Source: Catenulispora acidiphila DSM 44928
GTDB lineage: Bacteria; Actinomycetota; Actinomycetes; Streptomycetales; Catenulisporaceae
Assembly (NCBI RefSeq): GCF_000024025.1
Contig: NC_013131.1
Coordinates: 1,116,001 to 1,180,000 of the forward strand
Length of the DNA: 64,000 bases
Direction of reading: 5' to 3'
Part shown: one piece after another, positions 58,701 through 64,000 of the stretch
Position numbering within the stretch: position 1 is the first letter of the stretch
How the letters are laid out: the number at the start of each line of letters is the position of its first letter
Translations under genes and position numbers: made by a program
Notes under the pieces: model-generated
Told to the model about the DNA's origin: nothing
Databases searched by the model: none
Seen by the model: the letters and a program-made list of their open reading frames with translations, nothing else

Positions 58701-60540
58701 CGACGACGGCGAGCCGTACACGATGACCGCGACCGTGCCGCCGGGGACCCCGCCGATGCCCACGCCGGTCTTCACCGCGACCGCCGATCCGGCCACGCAC
58801 GCCGTGACCTCGCTGACGTGGCAGTTCCCCGCCGACTTCCAGTTCCTGCCCGGATCGGTGGTCACGCTGTCTTTCCAGGCGACGCTCGCCGCCGGCACGC
58901 CCGCCAACACGGTCGTGGACAACACGTTCGGGGCGGGCACGTCCGACACCGCCAGTCGCAGCAAGCTGACATGCCAGGGCGGCGCGACCCCCGACCCGGC
59001 GCTCGGCTGCACTGCCACCGCGCAGGTGACCACCCGCTCCGGCAACGCGTTGGACTCGCAGAAGTGGGTGCACGGCGACGACGCGCTCGGGTTCGTCAAC
59101 GTCCGCACCAACAAGTCGGTTCCGGTCGGTGACGCCGACTGCCCGCTGCTGACCGTCGCAGGGAACTCATACACTCGCTACCCCTGCGTGGCGCGCATCT
59201 TGGCTGGGCAGCGCTTCGACTTCGTGCTCGCCTTCACCAACGTCGGCACGACGGACGCCACGCAGACACGCGTCGTGGACGACCTGCCGAAGCTGGGGGA
59301 CAAGGGCGTGATCGTCCCCGGCGGCCGGGGCACCCAATGGGCGCCGCGTCCGACGTTGGCTGCCGCACCGAGCCTGGCTGCCGGCAAGCCCGGCACGCTG
59401 ACCTCCGCCTACGCGCCGAGTTCTCCCGGCTGCACCTTGGACCTAGCACCGGCGCCTTCGGCGTGCCCGGCCGGGGCGTGGAACACACCGTTCGACGCGA
59501 ACGCCGAATCGCTGCGGGAGTACATCGGATTCTCTCCGGCGCTGCCGCCGGGCGGCTCGACGCTGCTGCACGTCCCGATGACAGCTCCGGCCGATCTCAC
59601 CGGTCCGGGGGAGAACCCGGTGGCGTGGAACTCCTTCGGCCACACCGATTTCTTCACCACCGGCGAGACCACCACGCAGCTGCCCGCGGTCGAGCCGATC
59701 AAGGTCGGGATCGCCATGCCCTTCGGCGACCTGGCCATCACCAAATCGGTCCAAGGGGCACTGCCGCCCGGATCGAAGGTCGGGCCGTTCACCGTCGACT
59801 ACGACTGCGTCGTCCACACCGCCGACGGCGCGACGGTGACGGTCGCCTCCGGCAGCGGCAAGATCGCCGACGGGCAGACCCTCAGTCGCAGGCACATCCC
59901 GGCCGGAGCGGTGTGCACGGTCACCGAGACCGACGCCGCGGGCGGGCGGACGAGCCCGGTCGCGCCGGTGACCATCCCGGCCGGCGACGGCGTCACACCC
60001 ACCTCGACCAGCGTGACCGTGACGAACACCTTCGCGGCACCGCGGCTGATCGTGGTCAAGCATGTGACCGGATCGGGCGCGCCGGCCGGCGCGACGTTCA
60101 CCGTGGATGTGAACTGCCTCCTCGACGGCAAGCCGGTGTCCGGGTATCCGCGAACCCTGACACTGACCGCCGATCAGCCGATCGTGCTCACGGACGTCCC
60201 GGTCGGCGCGACCTGCACCGCGCGCGAGACCGACGCCCAAGGCGCGGCCAGAACCACGATCGCCTACTCCGACGGCTCGGACGCGGTGATCCGGGTCGAC
60301 AAGGACGCGACGATCACGGTGACGAACAAGTTCGTTCCGCCGCCCACGCCGCCGACTCCTCCGACCCCTCCGACGCCGCCCACCCCGGCTCCGGCGCCGC
60401 ATCACCACCCGAAGCACCACCTGCCGGCCACCGGCGCCGACGTGGTGCTGCCCGCCGCCGTCGCCATCGCGCTCGCCCTCGCCGGCGCGGTCCTGCTGAT
60501 GGCTGCGCGTGATCGACGTCGGGGACGGCGCGGCGCGTAG
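55738..60540 (+). CDS. Very large LPXTG-anchored surface protein with repeated DUF11-like domains
   Basis: The protein has 1600 residues: a signal peptide ending near AAHGAD (about residue 33), then many beta-sandwich DUF11-type modules of 120-160 residues. Their marks are L..GQ.F.Y, GT.DTA-like strands and conserved Cys pairs. Near the C-terminus two DUF5979-like segments (TVDYDCVVHTADGATVTVAS, TFTVDVNCLLDGKPVSGYPR) precede a Pro-Thr repeat and the sortase signal LPATG at 1562-1566. A membrane helix and Arg tail follow it. It should be covalently fixed to peptidoglycan. No sortase gene is in the window. ATG 55747 is an alternative start. Confidence 0.9.
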   Translation: MDAMRGGWRARLAVAAAALGVVAAVVVPAAHGADKTASLSLSKQVFEPGTTTPVTAPLEPGQTFDYSVTASCSGLTEGCVNAKTVDVIPAGVTIEVPPSQPPLYTVAYDAGTRTLTVTYTSALPSPPNPADSVGLPAGAVRDITIRGSVDAADKDGQKVVNTATVTADNADPADGSTTITVHIPPVLKPVATKVVDPTSVVAQSGAGATVTLGVQNQSTGTAEVMSLTVGDRTQQTWDDWDLTGVGPVTQFPAGANQVAVAVCTLPTPCTAAQMVTGPPQPGPALSLPSGVDPATVTGVDFVFTNSSGTPLVNGGSAGSVQLQLKLRDTVRSTGQPLNPTTTLTRSNCATPSAQDMDHHTATGADACAQYSILSAIPTVGGSKEFFADAAGTYSPNGYAVAGQKSGVTALVKVQNTSQFPVTSMTLTEPSSTSPSALSGIDATNARLVFPQGATSASGEFVCGDGSTKPFTVSPPPTTVDISSSGCPADQPPTKVTVTFTGSMPPGANATLGIHGTLRDSVTGGTVLTNCADGSVSGGPGGTATGSACAELTVEDPHTTINGSKNTSAPDTGGQLVPGQPYTYIAQATNNGNLPQTQFTITDPVDPAATGADNPFTYLRLTSATITTQPGSLASDFVLEVYQGGAWKPYDASDSALLSTATGVRARLVSGAVQPTNTVTLSVTTTPRDGVPAGTTITNCMIADGTSVDGTGTSGNICSGTQTVTAPAAAGQIAKDIVPGTLPRSLPGVPPKTAQVKIRAANIGNLPMDRIVVTDPDQAQKDPTAFFDSVDLVSLDGVSFPPGADRVQVDACTSFADCAAGTYVAGTPGTAPALPSGVAPESVTGLRFTFTNSTATAGKYLLIPGTNYPTSGPCPNGTVCFTVAPRVTLRSNPAQEIPDTVVDIAAAAGSDVLSGGNLAPFGNAPAQLVVTPGTIELGTQKSAAPTSVAPGTPILYSLKTTNTGTGAVPALLVTEPIPAGLVFDPTFAGDDGEPYTMTATVPPGTPPMPTPVFTATADPATHAVTSLTWQFPADFQFLPGSVVTLSFQATLAAGTPANTVVDNTFGAGTSDTASRSKLTCQGGATPDPALGCTATAQVTTRSGNALDSQKWVHGDDALGFVNVRTNKSVPVGDADCPLLTVAGNSYTRYPCVARILAGQRFDFVLAFTNVGTTDATQTRVVDDLPKLGDKGVIVPGGRGTQWAPRPTLAAAPSLAAGKPGTLTSAYAPSSPGCTLDLAPAPSACPAGAWNTPFDANAESLREYIGFSPALPPGGSTLLHVPMTAPADLTGPGENPVAWNSFGHTDFFTTGETTTQLPAVEPIKVGIAMPFGDLAITKSVQGALPPGSKVGPFTVDYDCVVHTADGATVTVASGSGKIADGQTLSRRHIPAGAVCTVTETDAAGGRTSPVAPVTIPAGDGVTPTSTSVTVTNTFAAPRLIVVKHVTGSGAPAGATFTVDVNCLLDGKPVSGYPRTLTLTADQPIVLTDVPVGATCTARETDAQGAARTTIAYSDGSDAVIRVDKDATITVTNKFVPPPTPPTPPTPPTPPTPAPAPHHHPKHHLPATGADVVLPAAVAIALALAGAVLLMAARDRRRGRRGA

Positions 60541-60755
60541 GACTGCTTGTGCTTGGTGCGGCCCGGTCGTCCTTGGGGCGACCGGGCCGCACCAGCAGAG
60601 CCGTGGCGCAGATCGGTCTCCTGCCGCCTCGCGACACCAAAGATCCGACTATTTAACTCTTTCGGTGAATATCAGCATGATGCGTCACGATTGGCGAGTC
60701 GCCAGCATAGATGATCTTGAGCGAAGTGACTTCCGCCCTTGATCATGGAGGATCC

Positions 60756-61796
60756 ATGCGTCATCTCTCCCGCCTGCGAACGCAAGCACTGGCCGTGACA
60801 TTCGCGCTGAGTGCGGCCGCACTGATGCCCTCGGGCTCCGCCACGGCGGCAGACTCGTATCAGTGGGCTGCGTTGGGCGACTCGTACACCGCCGGCGGCT
60901 TCGTCGGGGACCCGCAGCCCGCGCTCGGTGATGCCTCACGCGACGGCTGCGACCGCACCACCAACGCCTACCCCGACGTCGTCGACCGAGAGCTCGCCAA
61001 GTTCCCGCCAGGCAAGCCCGTCCACCTGACCAACGTCAGCTGCGGCAACGCCACCATCGCCGACATCGCCAACGAGAAGCAGACCCCGATCAGTCCCGTC
61101 CAGCCCCCCGCCGGCGGCTGGCCCGCGGTGGACTCGCAGATCCAGCGGGCCCATCTGGGTGAGGACACCGACGTCGTCACGGTCGGCATCGGCGGCAACA
61201 GCCTGCCCTTCGGCGACATCCTGCTCAAGTGCGTCGAGCTGGGCACGGCCGGCAACTCCTGCCGCGACTACTACACCAACCCCCCGGAGGGGGTGGAGAG
61301 CATGCAGGACAGACTCGCCCGAGTTCAGGACGAGTACATCGAGATGCTCGCCAAGGTGCACCAGGCCGCACCCCACGCCAAGGTGATCACCGTCGGCTAC
61401 CCGGCAGTCCTGCCTGAGGACAGCAGTGATTGCAAGCGCTTCGACTTCACCAAGCTGGGCCCGGTCACCCACGCCGATATCGACTGGCTCCGCGGCAGCG
61501 TCCTCGAGCAGCTGAACAACACGATCCAACGGGTGTCGGGCTTCTTCGGCGACCGTTACGTCGATGTCTACTCCTCCAGCATCGGCCACGATGCCTGCCA
61601 GCCCGAGCACACCAAGTGGGTCGAAGGAATCTGCGGCAACGCTGAGGACTACTGGCCCGCCAGCCTTCCCGGCACCCTGCTGAACTGCGCTCTGCTCAGC
61701 AAGCGCGTCACCCTCGTCCACCCCAACGCCGCCGGATACGCCAACACCGCAGCTCATGTGGAACGAGCGATCCGCATCGCCTTGCTCGAACGCTAG
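60756..61796 (+). CDS. Secreted SGNH-family esterase/lipase
   Basis: The protein has 346 residues with a signal peptide (AVTFALSAAALMPSGSATAA). The SGNH blocks are GDSYTAGG (nucleophile Ser43), a Gly block near NVSCGNATIADIA, GIGGNSLPFGD and HPNAAGYANTAAHV with the catalytic His. Several Cys pairs suggest disulphides. It resembles the secreted GDSL lipases of Streptomyces. ATG 60756 has GGAGG at 60747-60751; the longer frame upstream is not needed. Confidence 0.92.
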   Translation: MRHLSRLRTQALAVTFALSAAALMPSGSATAADSYQWAALGDSYTAGGFVGDPQPALGDASRDGCDRTTNAYPDVVDRELAKFPPGKPVHLTNVSCGNATIADIANEKQTPISPVQPPAGGWPAVDSQIQRAHLGEDTDVVTVGIGGNSLPFGDILLKCVELGTAGNSCRDYYTNPPEGVESMQDRLARVQDEYIEMLAKVHQAAPHAKVITVGYPAVLPEDSSDCKRFDFTKLGPVTHADIDWLRGSVLEQLNNTIQRVSGFFGDRYVDVYSSSIGHDACQPEHTKWVEGICGNAEDYWPASLPGTLLNCALLSKRVTLVHPNAAGYANTAAHVERAIRIALLER

Positions 61797-62061
61797 CCCG
61801 ACAGACCCCTGACACCACAGTCACAGCGCTGATTTCACCTGTCTGCCCGATGCACGCGGCGACCTGGGCCACCTTCTCTGCGGTGCCCAGGTCGCCGTCG
61901 CTGATCGTGCGTGGTGTCGGTCGTGGTCGGTGCTGAGTGCGACGTGGCGCCAGGCGTTCAATTCCCTGCCGAAGCTGTCGAGCTTGGCGTCGTATGCCTG
62001 CGGCGCGGAGTTGTTCCCGAGGGGGCTCCTGATCTGCCATGATCTGCCGGTGCCTTCGAAC
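61797..62061. other. Intergenic region after the SGNH hydrolase
   Basis: These 265 bases hold no gene I can support. Minus-strand frames here (for example ISDGDLGTAEKVAQVAACIG near 61820-61920) look somewhat protein-like but match nothing I recognise and lack a start. They could be a remnant. Confidence 0.4.
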
Positions 62062-62541
62062 ATGCGCTTCAAGCTGAAGCTGTCGCCTCGTGGTTGGGTG
62101 AGCTGGGCCTTTTTCGCTGCCAGCCCGGTGATCATCCCTGGCCTGGTCAGCCTCACCAAGCCTCGGCCCGTGCATTACTCGGGCTTGGGGTACGGACTGT
62201 TCGCCGTGGCGGTGGGGCTGATCGTCCTGCACCGGGTTCGGGCGGCCACCGAGCTTGAGGCCGACGGTGTCCGGCTGCATCGCATGTTCTGGGTCAGGTA
62301 CCTGTCGTGGAGTGAGATCACCGGCATCGAGATCCGTAAAGCAGGCAAGGCGCGCCTTGTGCAGGTACGGACGTCATCCGGCCGCGCGGTCAGGTTGCCG
62401 GCTCCGATCGCGGGCGGAAGCTACGACGGCACACTGTTCGACGCCCAGCTTGCCGAGATCACGGCAGCGTGGAAGGCATCTCGGGGCGAAACCCACGAGC
62501 CCGGCGCGAGCAGTGCTCGAAGCGGATCTCACCGGTTCTGA
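62062..62541 (+). CDS. PH-domain-like two-helix membrane protein
   Basis: This 159-residue protein has two helices (about 15-32 and 42-58). A cytoplasmic domain follows with the pattern TELEADGVRLHRMFWVRYLS then WSEITGIEIRKAGKARLVQV, typical of bacterial PH-like (YdbS/DUF2581-type) membrane proteins. The function is unknown. ATG 62062 is chosen over upstream starts because the preceding stretch is not conserved-looking. It stands alone. Confidence 0.68.
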   Translation: MRFKLKLSPRGWVSWAFFAASPVIIPGLVSLTKPRPVHYSGLGYGLFAVAVGLIVLHRVRAATELEADGVRLHRMFWVRYLSWSEITGIEIRKAGKARLVQVRTSSGRAVRLPAPIAGGSYDGTLFDAQLAEITAAWKASRGETHEPGASSARSGSHRF

Positions 62542-62716
62542 GCATCGCGCGGTCCAGTCCTGGTAGGCGCGGCGGACGTTGAGGCGCTAGAGACAGCCGA
62601 TCGCGGATTCCGTCATGCGCTGCCACCCGCGCGTCGAAGGGGTCTGATGAGGTGCGCGTCCGCCGTTCAGGGTGTGGATCCGCTGAGGGCGGCGTCGACG
62701 ATCTAGGGTTTCAGGC

Positions 62717-63832
62717 ATGAGCGCCGATGACTTCCGTAGGTTCGCGACGACGGCGGCCGGGACCTCGCCGCTGTACGCCGCGCTGGCCGAGCAGGTTGCC
62801 GATGATGGGCGGCTGCGGGAGGTGTCTGAGGCCGCTGGCGATCCGTCGGTGGCGTTGTTCTTCGCTGCTGTGCAGCGGGTGCTGGCTGACCGTGGGGACC
62901 ATCCGTTGGCTGCCTACTACCCGTCGTTCGGCGGCGACCGCGCGCCGGATGCGGAGCTGGCGGAGGCCTTTGAGGGCTTCGTGGTGGGACATCGTGATCG
63001 GCTTGAGGCGTTGCTGGTGACGGGACACGTCCAGAGCAACGAACCGTTGCGGGCCGCGCAGTTGCGGCCGGCGTTCGGCTGGGCCCAGGCCGGGCTCGGG
63101 CGTGCGTTGGGTCTGATCGAGGTCGGGACCAGTGCGGGGCTCTTGTTGTATCCGGAGCGCTATGGCTACGTATACGAGTTCGGCGACGGCTCGGTGCTGG
63201 AACGGCTGCCCGCAGCGGATCCTGACCAGCGCGACGATGTTCCGGGACCGGTGCTGCGGTGTCTGGTGCGCGGCGCGGCGACTGCGAAGACGCTTGCCCC
63301 GTTCGTCAGCAAGGAGCTGCGCGTTTCTTCGCGTGTCGGTATCGACCTGAATCCGTTGAAGCCGGCCGATGCCGAGACCAGAGCGTGGCTGCGCGCGCAG
63401 GTCTGGCCGGAGGAAGCCGATCGCCTGGCGCGTTTGGACGCGGCCCTGGCCATGGCGGCCCGGTATCCGTTGCGGCTGCGCCAGGGCGATGTGCTCGACA
63501 TCCTTCCGGCGGCGATCGGGATGGTGGCGGCTCCGTCCGTGCCGTGCGTCTTTCTCTCCAACACGCTGGCGCACCTCACTGCCGAGGCTCGCACCTCGTT
63601 CGTCGAGATCATCAGGGCCCTGGGATCGAGTCGAGATCTGGTGCTGATCCTGAAGGAACCTGATGCGGTGGGCTTGGGGCTGTTCGTTGAGCGGCCGGGC
63701 GGGGATCCGTCTGCGGCGCGGGCCGACTCGTTGGGTGCCGTCCTCTACCAGTCGGGTCGTGAGCGGTCCTTCTTGCTCGGCACGGCCGGATCGCGAGGCG
63801 ACTGGCTGGACTGGTCGCCTGCCATGCTCTGA
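62717..63832 (+). CDS. DUF2332 family protein
   Basis: This 371-residue cytosolic protein matches DUF2332: an N-terminal helical segment with YAALAEQVADDG, then LFFAAVQRVLADRGDHPLAA, GHVQSNEPLRAA and LGLIEVGTSAGLLL. The later blocks are RVGIDLNPL, WPEEADRLARLDAALAMAAR and VFLSNTLAHLTAEAR. The layout suggests a SAM-dependent-methyltransferase-like fold (VGTSAGL), but the function of the family is not known to me. Confidence 0.88.
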   Translation: MSADDFRRFATTAAGTSPLYAALAEQVADDGRLREVSEAAGDPSVALFFAAVQRVLADRGDHPLAAYYPSFGGDRAPDAELAEAFEGFVVGHRDRLEALLVTGHVQSNEPLRAAQLRPAFGWAQAGLGRALGLIEVGTSAGLLLYPERYGYVYEFGDGSVLERLPAADPDQRDDVPGPVLRCLVRGAATAKTLAPFVSKELRVSSRVGIDLNPLKPADAETRAWLRAQVWPEEADRLARLDAALAMAARYPLRLRQGDVLDILPAAIGMVAAPSVPCVFLSNTLAHLTAEARTSFVEIIRALGSSRDLVLILKEPDAVGLGLFVERPGGDPSAARADSLGAVLYQSGRERSFLLGTAGSRGDWLDWSPAML

Positions 63833-63879
63833 ACAGGTGGTTCGGCCGGAACATGAGCAATCTCGCTGGCATGCGGGCG

Positions 63880-64000
63880 TCAGTGTGCGGCCGTGCGCAG
63901 TTGTGACCTGAGGCGGATGGCGGAGATGAGGAAGAAGATTCCGCCGAGGATGGCGTAGCCGCCGATAGCAGAGATGCTCGACGGGTCCTTGGCGGATTGA
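63880..64000 (-). CDS. Membrane protein, C-terminal end (partial)
   Basis: The last 39 codons of a minus-strand gene end at TGA 63882-63880. They read DPSSISAIGGYAILGGIFFL then ISAIRLRSQLRTAAH, one transmembrane helix and a basic cytoplasmic tail. The body of the gene is outside the window, so the family cannot be named. Confidence 0.55.
   Translation of the reverse strand, partial: QSAKDPSSISAIGGYAILGGIFFLISAIRLRSQLRTAAH

Noticed and set aside
55651-59073. 1140-codon open frame on the minus strand opposite the LPXTG gene
   Set aside because: The translation is Arg/Gly/Val-rich without any domain, and the plus strand has a clear signal peptide, domains and LPATG. It is a GC-driven shadow.
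61821-62159. Minus-strand frames that look slightly protein-like (possible transposase relic)
   Set aside because: No recognisable transposase motif, no terminal inverted repeats and no target duplication seen.

Overview
The window is about 70% GC, uses GTG starts and Shine-Dalgarno sites freely, and carries orthologues of the Streptomyces developmental genes whiD (32708-33190) and bldM (34054-34665). It is therefore chromosomal DNA of a filamentous actinomycete. The gene order (coaA-glmS-acpS-nnrD-alr-tsaE-tsaB-rimI-tsaD-groESL-whiD-bldM-guaB-guaB3) follows the conserved Streptomyces-type core. A Catenulispora-like genus is my guess and is not proven.

Layout. Positions 1-4476 hold an ABC-2 exporter set, an AraC-family regulator, and a SigE-type ECF sigma factor with a membrane partner. 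Positions 4505-10342 hold core metabolism: coaA, glmS, acpS, a DUF1707 membrane-stress-type gene that lacks a stop, and nnrD. Positions 10330-13099 are a decayed integrative element: a lower-GC cargo gene and a RepSA-type replication initiator relic fused to an integrase C-terminus, bounded by an exact 18-nt direct repeat. Positions 13078-16401 carry a GNAT gene, alr and a hydrolase. Positions 16449-24326 are a cell-envelope glycan island: glycosyltransferase, DUF2304, epimerase-glycosyltransferase fusion, two polytopic membrane proteins and a flippase. Positions 24484-28272 carry the t6A genes tsaE, tsaB and tsaD with rimI, plus a degenerate L,D-transpeptidase. Positions 28384-32579 hold a Tat lipoprotein deacetylase, a lipoprotein, and groES-groEL behind two CIRCE operators.

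Positions 32708-37516 are the developmental and purine block (whiD, bldM, guaB, guaB3). Positions 37604-43382 hold glpD, a glutathione peroxidase, an SDR, a lipoprotein and a succinate-semialdehyde dehydrogenase. Positions 43546-44225 are a WXG100 pair. A chorismate mutase follows (44471-44869), preceded by what looks like a complete Phe/Tyr transcription attenuator. After a thioesterase lies tRNA-Arg(CCG), followed by the scar of a second integrative element (46433 to about 47520).

The right end holds a MacAB-like export operon (duplicated-motif lipoprotein, adaptor with a peptidoglycan-binding domain, ATPase, permease, S41 protease) divergent from a response regulator and histidine kinase. 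Then come a 1600-residue LPXTG surface protein, an SGNH hydrolase, a PH-domain-like membrane protein and a DUF2332 protein. The most interesting points are the attenuator, the two mobile-element scars, the stop-less DUF1707 gene with a 96-bp repeat, and the catalytically dead L,D-transpeptidase.
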